Shown: piece after piece, positions 21,835 through 35,500 of the stretch
Position numbering within the stretch: position 1 is the stretch's first letter
Layout: every line of letters begins with the position of its first letter
Assembly: GCA_022414725.1 (NCBI GenBank)
Contig: CM039463.1
Coordinates: 78,073,648 to 78,137,647 of the forward strand
Length of the DNA: 64,000 bases
Reading direction: 5' to 3'
Source: Microglena sp. YARC
Lineage: Eukaryota > Chlorophyta > Chlorophyceae > Chlamydomonadales > Chlamydomonadaceae
Translations under genes and position numbers: made by a program
The notes under the pieces: generated by a model
Told to the model about the DNA's origin: nothing
Databases searched by the model: none
Seen by the model: only the letters and a program-made list of their open reading frames with translations

Positions 21835-23749
21835 TCTTATCAGCTTTGCTCTGATATCTTTATTGGTAGTTCGCGATACCTGGGCATACGAGGGCGAAGA
21901 TTTTGGGGGAAGACCTGGCGGTTCTTTGAAACGCGCAGATCAGGCAATTAAGCTGGCTGAAACTGGGCTCCCCGATGTAAAATGTAAAGTAAAGGGTAAG
22001 GAGCAATACAGAAGCGGAGTGTTGGTAGGTGAGGGTGGAGCCAGGTGGAGCTTTGGCCGAAGTACTTGCACTCCAACCTCGCGGGAGCAAGACAACGGGA
22101 GCAAGAATTTGAATCGAGTGAGATACCGGCTGGCCAGGGCTGGCCGGCATCAGATACGCTTGACGCCTACCTGGACCTCCAGGTAGGACTTGTAGCGCCC
22201 TCCCCTGGGCTAGATTTTGATATGTTTTCGCATGGTATCTTTCCACTTACACTTCGCCAAGTCGGATTGGACGCGGCATGGCGAAATGTCTCAAAAGTCC
22301 GAGAGGCTCTCAGGTTTACTGCGCCACACCCTCTTCGGCGTGGACTGGTGCGAGCTAGTACGTCCGATATGTTTTTTGAAATTTGACATTACATCGCTTT
22401 CGTTACTGCCACCGATCCGATTATGTTAGACCTGTGTACGTTGTCATTGCATCTAATGAAGGCCTCGCATCTTGCAGCCAGCGGCCCGCACGGAATAGCT
22501 GCACCCATTGCAGCATCTCGGCTGCCCAGATGTGCTGGAAACGGTAGAATATGGTGGTCTGTGGAGTGTACTGAGCCAGGAGCATGACTTCAGCTTGGGA
22601 GGCCAGCATGATTAGTAGGCACTGTGCAAAGTAGGATGCTCTCAACTCTTATGCGAGTCATAATTCCACCTGTTCTCACCTGGGCCTGTGTAGAGCTTGA
22701 AAGGACACGGGGCCTTACACTCTAGTGGGATCATGCACTGCCCTGACTGCATGTTGCACTTGAGCATTGTATCAGGAGATGCTCCCATGCATGGCAATTA
22801 TCCCTTGAGACCATGCATGAAAGAGAAGACAGCCTGGATGGATCTTGCATGATAAGGCCGTCCTCATGCACCTTGATGTTCTCGATGTCCCGTACGAGAG
22901 GATTATTCTGGTAGGCGTTACGGGTGAGGAGCACATTGGCCTCTTGCTTCCTGCCCTATTGCATATGCAATGTGTCTGTTTGGCTGATGCACTAGACCCA
23001 TGTCCATGGCATGCAGCAGCTTGGGTCTTCCGAATCCATTCTGCATGGTTAACTCAGAAAGGGCGGACAATGCAAGGCTGGGGTAGGACATGAGGTTTGG
23101 GTACCTGAGCTTGAGGCAGGTTGTACTTCCAGGGGGATCTATCAACCAATACGCAAAAATGACGCCAAGGGTGTAAATAAATGTAACTATGCCTGCTCTC
23201 CTTTTTGCAGGGACCCATACTCTGTCTGGTAGCAGTCTGAAGCTTGCTTGTAGGTGCGGTTTCGCAACATTGTGGCCTAGGGAATTCTGACTTGATCACG
23301 TGCCTAAGTGGTGTCCATATGCTTGCATGCCTGTCTGCATACCTGCCTTTCTGCCTTCCTCGTTGGTGACTGTTTGGCCGACTATTTGGATGGTGACTGG
23401 CATAGGTAACATTATTGAGTGTTTATCTGTCTGACTAACTTACTAACGGAAATATTTCTAGGCTCAGCCCAGGGAATGATCTTCTGGCTGAATTGCAGTG
23501 GTTGCTGCAGATTGGAGGTTCTGGACATAGTGTGTTCAGCCCATGGAATAGTGTCTTGGTTGCCTGCCTGCATGCCTTTCTGTTGCGCACAAGTATACTC
23601 ACCTGTCAGTCTGCTTGAGTGCTTGGCCATTGTCGACACAAGAGAAGCCCGGTCCACAACATCCGGGGGTGGAGGATGGGGTGGGGGGGTTCTTCCAACT
23701 ACCGGTATCCTCAAATATATAAGAAGTTAAGGGTGCAACTAAATAAAAC

Positions 23750-24951
23750 TACCGTACGCGCCTTAAGTATTGGCAAGATTAAGTATTGGCAAGATTGAGT
23801 ATTGGCAAGATTAAGTATTGGCAAATGCCATTCCCCCTAAAAGTGGGTCTCAGAAAAGCATGGCGAAACTAACTTGTCAAAAGGGTTGATGGCTTTGTCT
23901 GACTCAAGTTCAGACCTGAAATACAGTTGGCAAAGGGTATTTTTGCTTACATCCTATTGTTGCATTTCCTTGTTACATTTTGAAATACAGTTGAAATACA
24001 GTTGGCAAAGGGTATTTTTGCTTACATCCAATTGTTGCATTTCCTTGTTACATTTTGAAATACAGTTGAAATACAGTTGGCAAAGGGTATTTTTGCTTAC
24101 ATCCTATTGTTGCATTTTCTTGTTACATATTCACCAAGAAGTCTGCACAAGCTTGCTGTAAAAACATGTAAATTTTCAAATCAGGAGCATTAAACTTGCT
24201 AGGGCTTAGAAGCCAGCCCGGAACATGGCCCCAGCCAGCTAAATTGCTGGCTGGAACAATGTAACCAAGTGCAAGGTCAAGTGCCTGTTCACAAAGTAGT
24301 CTGCCCAAGCTTGCTGGGGGAAAAAACATCTAGCAATTCAAATCAGGAACATTTAACTTGCTAGGGCTTAGTAGACAGATCGGTACATGGCTCCAGCCAG
24401 CCTAAGTGCCGGAGCCATGTGCAATGAAAACAATTATAGACTGTTGGGAGGGGATGGGAATCTTTCATAAATGGGAGCAGGAGACTGCAGACACATTCCG
24501 TCGGAGATACTACCTTGTTACAAGATAGGAATACGATGGTCAGTCGCTATGGTGGCGAGCTGATGAAAGAGAGATGGCGACAGTGCAGAAGTACTTGCAT
24601 AGTGTCACGTGGCCATAGCTGGCAACGGCACTGGGCAGCAGCCTGTGCAGAGCCTAGCAGGAGCTCAGACCTGGCTGTTCTAAGCCACTCTAGAGACGGC
24701 ATATAAGCCGGACTATAACAGGATATTGGACCCTTTTATCTTAAGAGCTAAGAGTTATTTTTCCAGCACACGGGGAATCACAAATGTGCCCATCTGGTAC
24801 AAAGAGAGGTAAAAAAATACAAACCGACGTATTCCGAAGTACCATGGGAACCGTAACTTGGCAAAGGCCAACCACCTGGAGTGGTCTCAAGCTGGATCCC
24901 TAATCCGGTTTGGCAAATGGTCGTTTGCCAATACTCAAGGCGCTTACGGTA
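23750..24951. mobile_element. TIR element (TACCGTACGCGCCTTAAG family), copy B
   Basis: Starts TACCGTACGCGCCTTAAG and ends CAAGGCGCTTACGGTA. Longer than copy A because of an internal threefold repeat of about 63 bp (23,930-24,120, GGCAAAGGGTATTTTTGC) and extra sequence at about 24,330-24,830. No coding capacity recognised. Confidence 0.72.
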
Positions 24952-25706
24952 TGCCTACCTTCTTTATTTGCATACACCAATGCTCTGTCCGTTGATGGGG
25001 GTTGTATTCCCTCCCAGTTATAATGTTCCACTGTCTGAGCGCATGAGGCTGCTGGACGTTGGCAGAGTTGCAGATGGGGGGTTTTGCGGCCATGGCAGCA
25101 CTAGGGGGAGGAGGAGTGGGCGGGGGTCGAACTAGTTGAGGGGAATGGAGTGGGCAGGTGAAGATAGCTTGCGAAGAATTAGGGAAAAGTAATCGGTAGG
25201 TTGGGGAGCAGCCTCGATGAACAAGAAAAATGAATCACTTGTCGCGATGGGCTATGAAAGAATCTTGAAGGATTTAGAGCAACCTTGATGGGTTGGGAAG
25301 GACCTAGATGGGCAGAGGAATCGCGATGGAATTGACAAGGTACAAATCGGTGGTGCTTGACGGCGGGTAGGGGCTTGAAGCTCGTTGTTGACGAAGACGG
25401 CAGCACAGCGGGGTGGGTTGCGGAGGAGCAGTGGCGCATTATCGAGAGGATACGTGTGGATCCCAAACCTGATGTTCATATACTCGATGATGCTTTATAC
25501 ATGGTAGTGATATATATAGCTCCTACAACTTCGGTTAGGTTCTATAGACGGGCATGCCTGAGTGGGTCGTTAGGCAGCACTAGCCTCGTGACCTAGCATG
25601 GTAGTCACCCATGCCGGTCGCGCATGCTATGTGTAACGCACTATACTATGGCGAGGTACCGTAGCATAACAAGAAGAATAAGTTTATAATCTCCTCACTC
25701 ATCACT

Positions 25707-25895
25707 AGCTCTAGGGGGTTTAATACCTACGCCACCAAAAAGGTGGTTGGGAGTTACACCTCGACACACCCCTGATGTAATGGTTTTATTTTGCTTTGTG
25801 GATGCTTATTCTTTTTCTTTAAAGCACGGAGTCTCATACGGTACACCCTCGCGGTGTCAAGTAGACTTTAACATGTAATGTAATGTAATCACCTA
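25707..25895 (+). mobile_element. LINE 3' UTR-only copy with short pentamer tail
   Basis: Matches 57,708-57,890 almost throughout (GGGGGTTTAATACCTACG, the GATGTAATGG block, the CCTCGCGGTGTCAAGTAGAC block) and ends in about three ATGTA pentamers. It is a severely 5'-truncated insertion with no coding sequence. Confidence 0.82.
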
Positions 25896-26561
25896 TGCCC
25901 TCAAATCCGATCAATCGAACTTGGTTACATCGCTCCAGACTTCAGGCGGCCCTCTAAAATCAAAGATTAATCCAAAATGCCAACTGGGTACCCGTCCCTA
26001 CTATACTAGATCCTACTGAGCATATCCACTGTCAATCGGTATTGTCGAGAATAGGCATGCAAGAGTTTATTGGTAGGGCCACTTACTAAGCTAATAGCTA
26101 CAAAGCTACCAGCTATAGAGCTACACAGCTAGGAGTTACAAAGCTACATAGCTATAAGATACATAGATAATAGCTGCTAAGCTACATAGCTATAGAGCTA
26201 CATAGCCTAAAAGAGTCCCTAGTAGTCCATAGCCTAGATAGTCCCTAGAGCTAGGAAAGGAGTGCACACACTACATCGCTACATAGCTAGCACTGGAGTG
26301 CACACGCGCAAATGATAATTGCTACTTAGCCTACAATGATAGCTCCCTGAGCTAGGCCTAAATGTTTCATGACGATCATAAGCGCCCTTGACTTAGTCAA
26401 GACATAGGCACTTTTGGAGTCCAGGCTGGTGGCGCATGCACTGACTAATCATCTTAGTAAGCTCCTACTGTCCGTGGGTATCGCACGGGGGGACTTGGAA
26501 TTATGGTATGGCTCTGCGCCTTATTGGCTTCTACCCTAACCCTATTCAATCCATGCTACCA

Positions 26562-29500
26562 TCATCGGCCCTGCCACTTCCCTCCCTGCTGGGGTTGCTG
26601 GGAGGGACCACTATAAGGTGCCCAAGTCGTGTTTGTTGCCCTGCCTGCATTGTCCAATCGGTTGGGACCAGCCACCCCAACAGGACCAGGCCCCCCTACT
26701 GCCCCATGCCCACCCACCGCCCCAGGCCCTCCCACTGCCCCCCCACCTCCCACGGCTCTTGGGCCCCCGCCAACACTTGCGGCCCCAGGACCAGCCGACA
26801 AGTTGCCCCAGTTCACCCCCCCTGCATCCGAGTACAGGCCCAAGCCATAGCGACCTCCAGAGCTTGGACCCATCATGCTGGCCCCGGCTCCAGAAGCATA
26901 AGTCTGCTGTTGCTGCTGCTGCTGATGATGCGGTTGCTGCTGCTCTTGGTGGTGGGCACCAAAGTAAGTGGGCTTGCCACCCAAGGTGTTGGGGCTTGCA
27001 GGCATGTTGGCCCCAGTTGGCCAAGAGGCCCCCCAACCTAGACTAGCATTACTTCCCATGGACATGTTGTTCAGCCCCATAGAGGCTCCGGGCCCACCTG
27101 AATTTGGAACACCCCGGTTGGTGCCCATGCCAGAACCCCCTCCTCCCATGCCACCATACCCGTCATGGCCACCACCTCGACTGCCGGCACCACCCATCGC
27201 TTGCCCGCCCCTGAATGGAGCTATGGTGAGGTCCTCCAAGAGGGAGGTGGGAAGGGCTATCTCACCATGGCTGCCCGCCCCCTGATTCAGCCCTTGTTTG
27301 AACACCTGAGCATCGGGTTGAAGACCCCTTACCTGCTCCCCGCCCATGTGGGGCAGCGGGGTGGGGGCAGCACCCCAGAGTGCATTCTGCAACGACGTGC
27401 TCCAGATGCTCGAGCCAGGAATGGTACTGCCGAAGGACAGCGAGGGAAGAATATTGTCCGTAGCTACGGGGTTGTGGACATGCGCCTGACCCTGCATAGC
27501 AGCCTGGCTCCCTTGCGGCATGGACTGGGGAGTGGGGTAGCCAGAGAAGGCTGCCCTGCCCCCCAGTCCTGGCTGCATGGCATGCGATTGAGGCATCAAG
27601 GCCCCGACGCCACGTGAGGTGGGGTTGGTCGCACCATGGGCAAGACCAGCGGCTCCTTGAGCTCCGCCATTGCTGCCTCCCATGCCGTTGCCCAAGGGAC
27701 CACCAGAAGCCCTTTGCCCTAGGGGACCAGCAGAGCTCCTGTCAGCAGCAGCGGAGGAAGCCGTTGGACTGTTGACGAACATCCCACCACTGCCCCCTGG
27801 TGCATAGGCCCCTCTCCCTGCACCTGCCGCTGAAACCGCATCCTTGCCAGCAGGCAACCCGCGGCGGCCAGTGTTGAGCTTGCCACTTCCAGCGCCACCC
27901 ATCCCACCATTGCTATCGGGCTCCAAGATGGACATGATGGACATGATATGATCCGGCTCCCGCTCATGAGCACCTGCTCCGCTGCCATTGTTGCCCCCTC
28001 CGTGGGAGTCATAGGATTGGGAGGAGCACAGAGCCCCTGTGGAGGCAGAGCCACGGAGTTGGGACTCACTTCTTGCATGACTGGGCCCCAACGATCCCTG
28101 GGCGGGGCTATGAGCAAGATGGTGCGCTCCTAAATTGGACTCGGCGCCAAGGTGGGGGCGGACTGGGCTGAGGCTTGCTGGCCCTAGATGCTTGTGAGCC
28201 TCTCCCGGACGGCCTGTCGAGGCCCCATTCATCAGGTCTGCTGCTCCTCCCATGGTCGGGTGGATGTTGCCCCCCCCTTGCTGGCTGATACCCAACGCCC
28301 TCATCAGGGGGTTCTCACCTAGTGGGTCATAGCGAGATGAAATTGCAGCTGCTCCTGGGCCGAAGGGTGAACCACCCATCCTGCCTTGCATGCTTAAGCT
28401 GCCCTGCACGGGGTGGACGGGGGTGTTGAAGGTGTTGAAAGCAGCACCGACAGTAACTTCAACAGGTTGGGCTTGCTGCCCGCCTTGCTGGTGTGGCTGC
28501 TGCTGCCCCTGCATGTGCTGCTGCTGCCTTGGACCTGGCATCATTTGGTGAGTCCGGCCATCCGGGGCCAACTGCTGCATGTGGGCCTGTTCTGCTAATG
28601 CCCCACTTCTGCGATGTGATTGCTCAACTGAGGGTGTGAAGGTGGCATTGCTTGTCGCAGCTAGTTTCTGGCTCTCGCCCACGACGCCTAAGTGCTGACC
28701 TGGTAGATGGTTGGCTCGAGAGGGGGAGGCAGAGTTTTGAGGGGCTCCACGGGCGGGTGCTCCAGGCAGAGCTGGATGCGGCTGCTGCTGCTGTTGTTGC
28801 TGCAAGTGAGGAGCGGTTGAAGCAGCCTTGCTACCTGGGGATGGTGCAGCATTGCCTAGGCGTTGCTTCTGTTGTTGCTGCTGCTGTTGCAATTGCTGCT
28901 GTTGCTGCTGAGGTTGCAATAGCTGCTGTTGCTGATGCTGATGTTGCTGCTGAGGTTGCAGTAGCTGATGTTGTTGATGCTGCTGCAATTGCTGCTGAGG
29001 TTGCAATGGCTGTTGTTGCTGCTGCTGCTGGTGCAATTGCTGATGTTGCTGCTGAGGTTGCAATTGCTGTTGTAGCTGCTGCTGCTGAGGTTGCTGTTGC
29101 TGCGGCGGTAGTTGTTGCTGCTGCTTGAAGCCTGCCTGCTGCTGCTGCTGCTGAGCTTGCTGCGCATGTCGCTGTGGCCCTGCCAAAGCTACAACGTTGG
29201 TGAGAGGGGCCTGAGGAGCCTCCCTCCCAGCCTGCTGCTGCTTGAGAGGGGGCGGCGGTGGGGGGGGCGGCACGAGCTGTGCGTGGCCTGGTCGATGGTG
29301 AGGGGTCTGGTGCACATCTGCACTGCTCGCATGGTATGGTACAGCTCCAGGCGCAGCCGTAGCCACAAGTGCCGTCCCTTGCACAGAAGCAACCTTGGTG
29401 TTGCGGGGCCTAGAGGTTGCAGATGCTGGAGATGGAGGGGTCTCCCGCTGGTTGGACGTCCTATGTGAGAGCTCAGGCTCAGGCTTGCCCTGATAGGAGG

Positions 29501-32500
29501 CATTGGGGCTCCAAGGCTGCTGCTGTTGTTGTTGTTGTTGTTGTTGCTGCGGCTTGTTAGCATGCTGCTTACTGCTCACACTAACATCTTGGGTGTGTTT
29601 CGCGTTGCGTTTCTGCTTGTCAGGGGTGTGAGCAGTCTCTTGAGAAAGCTGTGCAGCCTCGTCTCCGGCATCTCCAGGGGTGGCAACCCCAGCTGCACCA
29701 GCCCTGTTAGCTCCTCCCTTGCCCGGACCCTTTTTACCCTGCACCGGATGTGTGTCTGCATCCTGCGGCGGGGGGGGAGGCGGCGGCGGTGCGGGTGCGG
29801 GTGCAGACCCTCCATTTGGAATCTGCTTACTAGTAGATCTAGGAGGGGGGGGAGGCGGGGGGGGCACGGGCACTGCAGGGGATGCTGCTGGCAACGGCAC
29901 TGGGGCAGGTGCAGTTGTGGGTGCAGGTGTGGGTGGGGGGCGACGGCTCTCTAGCAAGGATGCCTGCTGTGCCTTCTCGATAGCCTCTGCCTCCCGCTGC
30001 GCCTCAAGCTCGTCTAGCTCTTTCCGCCGCATTTCAAGTTTGGCCTCCAGGGCGACCTCGCGCTCTAGACGGGCTGCGGCCAGACGCTTCTTTTCAACAT
30101 CTTCAGCATCCTTACGGACTTGCTCCTCCGCCAACTTGACCTGTGGTTGGGTGGTTGGTTGGGTGGTTGGTTGGGTGGGTACATGGGTAGGTAGGTGGTA
30201 GACTTGCTCCTCAGCCAACTTGGCCTGTGGTTGGTTTGGTGGTTGGGTGGGTACATGGGTAGGTAGGTGGGTGGGTACGTGGCCGACTTGCTCCTCCGCC
30301 AACTTGACCTGTGGTTGGTTTGGTGGTTGGGTGGGTACATGGGTAGGTAGGTGGGTGGGTAGGTGGCCGACTTGCTCCTCCGCCAACTTGACCTGTGGTT
30401 GGTTTGGTGGTTGGGTGGGTACATGGGTAGGTAGGTGGGTGGGTAGGTGGCCGACTTGCTCCCCCGCCAACTTGACCTGTGGTTGGTTGGTTGGTTGGCT
30501 GGTTGGTTGGTTGGGTACATCATGGGTACACCATTTACCATGGGTACATGGTTGGGTGGTTTGGGTGGGTAGGTAGGTGGGGTCGAGGATGCCCCCCATG
30601 CAAGCAAACAGGCTGCGCCCCTCAACCTCTGGAAGGGTTGAGTATTTTTACAGCACAGGGGTAGCCAAAATGGCTTAAGGGACTTGCCCATCCTTCAAAA
30701 AAGGGAAGGAAGTTAAACAAAACTAAACTGGTGGACTGACCCCCCAACAAATCGCAAATTAGAGTTCAGGTCTCACCAGTAGCTCTTGAACTTGAACTTG
30801 GTTACTTAGTTACTTTGCCTTAAGGCTGCTCATTGTCTTATGGAGTTCCCTTTATAATACAAAGATCCCACACCCATTCATTCCCTCTCCCCCCTACCCC
30901 CCCCTCACCCCCAACGACCCCCCCCCACTCCCCCACCCATCACACACCATACCCCCCCCCCCCACACACACTCCCCCCCCCACACACACCACAAATTAGA
31001 GTGAAAGCCTCACCAGTCGCTCTAGCTCGTCCTTCTCCTTCTTCTCCTTCAGCTTGTCGGCTACCTTCTGCTTCTTCGACGTCTTCTTAGAGTTAGCAGC
31101 ACTGTTGGCAGAACCACCAGAGTTGGTTGGGGCAGCGGCCTTCTCATCCAACTCCAGTTCCCGAAGGAGGGCAAGTGACGCCTGCAGGTTGAGGAGGATC
31201 ACGTCGTTTAGGTGTGAGGAGGATCACGTCATTTAGGTGCGAGGTTGTGAAGTTGTCGGAATGTAAGGTCGAGGAGGATCACGTCGTATAGGTGTGAGGA
31301 TGTGAAGTTCTGAGGTTGTGAAGTTGTCGGGATGTAAGGTCGAGGAGGATCACATTCTTCATGTGTGAGGTTGTGAGGTCGTTTAGGTGTGAGGTTGTGA
31401 AGTTGTCGGGATGCAAGGTTGAGGGGGATCACATTCTTCGTGTGTGAGGTTGTAAGGTTGTTGGGTTGTGAAGTTGTCGGGTTGTAGAGTCGAGGAGGAT
31501 CACGTTGTTTAGGTGTGAGGTTGTGAAGTTGTCGGGATGTAAGGTCGAGGGGGATCACATTCTTCGTGTGTGAGGTTGTGAGGTCGTTTAGGTGTGAGGT
31601 TGTGAAGTTGTCGGGTTGTGAAGTTGACGGGATGTAAGGTCGAGGAGGATCACATTCTTCATGCGTGAGGTTGTGAGGTCGTTTAGGTGTGAGGTTGTTA
31701 AGTAGTCGGGTTGTGAAGTTGACGGGATGTAAGGTCGAGGAGGATCACATTCTTCATGTGTGAGGTTGTGAGGTCGTTTAGGTGTGAGGTTGTGAAGTTG
31801 TCGGGTTGTGAAGTTGACGGGATGTAAGGTCGAGGAGGATCACATTCTTCATGTGTGAGGTTGTGAGGTCGTTTAGGTGTGAGGTTGTGAAGTTGCTGGG
31901 CTGTGAAGTTGTCGGGATGTAAGGTCGAGGATGATCACATTCTTCATGTGTGAGGTTGTGAGGTCGTTTAGGTGTGAGGTTGTGAAGTTGTCGGGATGCA
32001 AGGTTGAGGGGGATCACATTCTTCGTGTGTGAGGTTGTAAGGTTGTTGGGTTGTGAAGTTGTCGGGCTGTAGAGTCGAGGAGGATCACGTTGTTTAGGTG
32101 TGAGGTTGTGAAGTTGTCGGGATGTAAGGTCGAGGGGGATCACATTCTTCGTGTGTGAGGTTGTAAGGTTGTTGGGTTGTGAAGTTGTCGGAATGTAAGG
32201 TCCAAGAGGATCACGTCGTGAATGTGTGGAGTTGTCGGGTTGTAGAGTCTAGGAGGATCACGTTGTTTAGGTGTGAGGTTGTGAAGTTGTCGGGATGTAA
32301 GGTCGAGGAGGATCACTTTCTTCATGTGTGAGGTTGTGCAGTTGTCGGGATGTAAGGTCTAGGAGGATCACTTTCTTCATGGGTGAGGTTGTGCAGTTAC
32401 CAAGGTGTGGGGTTGTGAGGTTTTGAAGTTACCAAGGTGTGGGGTTGAGGGGTTGTGAAGTTACCAAGGTGTGGGGTTGTGAGGTTGTGAGGTTGTGAAG

Positions 32501-35500
32501 TTACCAAGGTGTGGGGTTGTGAGGTTGTGAAGTTACCAAGGTGTGGGGTTGTGAGGATGTGAAGTTACCAAGGTGTGGGGTTGTGAGGTTGTGAAGTTAC
32601 CAAGGTGTGGGGTTGTGAGGTTGGGGAGGATTACATCGTTCTGGGGTGAAGTTAGAAACTGGATTGACCAATAGTCTACTCTCATAACTACGTTTAGGGA
32701 TAAATTAGCTTGTAGTACATGCTAAGTCACTCCTAGTCACTCCTAGTAGCTCCCTCGCAAGGCACACCGATTTTTCAAATAAACAGTTTTTTGACATCGA
32801 TAATGTTTACCTTAGATTTTATCACATTTCAGACAATTTTGAAATTTTGAAACTGGAATTCAAGCACTGACCTGCTGCCTGAGTAAGGCATCTACCCCAA
32901 CCCTATTCATCCCATGCTACCCACATCCACCCTGCCACTTCCCTCCCTGCTGGGGTTGCTGGGAGGGACCACTTTAAGGTGCCCAAGTCGTGTTTGTTGC
33001 CCTGCCTGCAATTTCCAATCGGTTGGGACCAGGCCCCCTAACAGCCCCAGGCCCCCCAACGGGACTAGGCTCCCCTACTGAACTGCTCCCTGGCGAGGCG
33101 TGCCGGGGCTTCAATGCGCAAGTCTTTTCAGTTAGGACCACGCCCCCAAACAGCCCCAGGCCCCCAAACAGGACCAGGCCCCCCTACTGACCTGCTCCCT
33201 GGCGAGGCGTGCTGAGGCTTCAATGCGTAAGCGGATGAATTCAAGGGCGTAGGATGTCAGGTCATAGCCCATGTCCACGCATGCGGCTTCTTGAAGCTTA
33301 AGGCGAACCTTGTCTAGCTCAGAGACCCTGCAACCAAAACGGGGGTGGTGTGTTTAGGGTGCTTCCATCGACCAAATTGGCCAGCGCTTTAGCGCACTTG
33401 AAAGAAACAAAACTACGCTTTATTGTGCAAAAATCGCAAAAATTGCTTGCTGCGCCCACAGGGGGGGGTGCAAAAAACTGCGTGAAACACGCAGTCGGGC
33501 TCTAAAAGGCAGCGCGCCAGCACGCACTTGGAAGTACCCTGGTGGTGTGTTTAGGGTCCAGGTAAAGTAGCAGCCAGTTCTCTACCGCCGAAATTAAGAC
33601 AGGGCTCCCTTAATACCACGCCCCAAGGCGTTATCATTACTTTGTTGTAGAAAGTTGAGGTCGGGAGTTCAAATCCTCCCAACTCCACTTTGGCTAGACA
33701 AGCTTCTCTCCATTGATCCGTCGCCCCCAATGCGTATATTTCCCATCCTCCCCCCCCCCCCCTCCCCCCCCCCCAACAAAAAAAGCCAAAGACAGATAGC
33801 AATGTAGATCTACAATTTTGTCCTTACTTCTCCCTCCATCTCCCCCCCTCCTCCCTTGCCCCCATAATGGTGATGATGTGTGCACCCCCCCACACCCCAC
33901 ACCCACCCACACACCCACCCACACACATACACACACAACAAAAAGCCACAGACAGACAGCACTGTAGATCTACAACATTTGGAAACGGAACCTAAGCCTC
34001 AAGCAGGCAAAAGACAGGCTGTACTGAAGATCCACAACATTTGAGAACAGAAGGATTAAGTAAAAAGGGCCAATAACACACACCACCGTAGATCTACAAC
34101 ATTTGGAAATAGAACATACCAGCTCTTAATTTGATCATCGAAGTCCCCCCCCCCCCACCCCCCCACCCCCAGGCTGTCCCGAAGATCCAAAACATTTGAG
34201 AACACAAGGTTGGAGTAAACAGCGCCAATAACACACAGCACCGTAGATCTACAACATTTGGAAACAGAACCTACCAGCTATTGATTTGATCATCAAAGTC
34301 CCCCCACCCACCCCACCCACCCTGAAAAAGCCAAAGCCAGACAGCACCGTAGATCTACAACATTTAGAAACAGAACCTACCAGCTCTTGATTTGATCATC
34401 AAAGTCCCCCCCCCCCCCCCCCCCCCCTTCACACACACACACACCACACCCCCAAAAGCCAAAGCCAGACAGCACCGTAGATCTACAACATTTGGAGACG
34501 GAACCTACCAGCTCTTGATTTTATCATCAAAGTACCCCCCCCCCCCCCTTCACACACACACACTTACACCCAAAAGCCAAAGCCAGACAGCACCGTAGAT
34601 CTACAACATTTGGAAACAGAACCTACAAGCTCTTGATTTGATCATCAAAGTCCCCCCACCCACCCCCCTTCACACACACACACACACACACACACAAAAG
34701 CCAAAGCCAGACAGCACCATAGATTTACAACATTTGGAATCCGAACCTACCAGCTGTTGATTTGATCATATAAGTCACCCCCCCCTTCACACACACACCA
34801 CACCCCCAAAAGCCAAAGCCAGACAGCACCGTAGATCTACAACATTTGGAAACAGAACCTACCAGCTCTTGATTTGATCATCAAAGTCCCCCCACCCCCC
34901 ACCCCTCAAAAGAGCCAAAGCCAGACAGCACCATAGATCTACAACATTTGGAGACGGAACCTACCAGCTCTTGATTTGATCGTCGAAATCATCCCCCCCA
35001 CCCACCCACCCCACCCACCCTGAAAAGGTCAAATCCAGATAGCACCGTAGATCTACAACATTTGGAAACAGAACCTACCAGCTCTTGATTTGATAATCAA
35101 GTCATCAGTCAGACGCCCTCCCTACCCACCCACCCTCTCTCACACACACCACCCCAAAGCCAGACAGCACCGCAGATGTACAACATTTGGAAACGGAACC
35201 TACCAGCTCTTGATTTGATCATCAAAGTCCCCCCCCCCCCCCCCCCCCCCCCCTTCACACACACACACACACCACACCCCAAAAGCCAGACAGCACAGTA
35301 GATCTACAACATTTGGAATCCGAACCTACCAGCTCTTGATTTGATCATCAAGTCATCAGTCAGAAGCCCCCCCTACCCCACCACCACCACCACCCACCCA
35401 CCAACCCTCCACCCACCCACCAACCCTCTCACACACACACCACCCCAAAGCCAGGCAGCACCGCAGATTTACAACATTTGGAGACGGAACCTACCACCTC

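Larger units (their letters stand above)
21835..26561. other. Interval between glycosyltransferase and DUF629 gene; no firm gene
   Basis: Holds TIR element copy B and the LINE 3' fragment. 26,060-26,290 is an AGCTACATAGCTA-rich degenerate repeat. On the minus strand, 22,430-23,145 has exon-like pieces without a recognised family, e.g. around 22,440-22,640 (RFQHIWAAEMLQWVQLFRAG), 22,690-22,760 (ending at a GTGAG donor) and 22,860-22,935 (AYQNNPLVRDIENIK). These may be remnants of one gene, but phases were not resolved. Confidence 0.45.

Noticed and set aside
33600..33695. tRNA-like 3' end (GAGTTCAAATCC)
   Set aside because: T-arm pairing is poor with a standard 7-nt loop, and no matching 5' acceptor strand lies 70-90 nt upstream.
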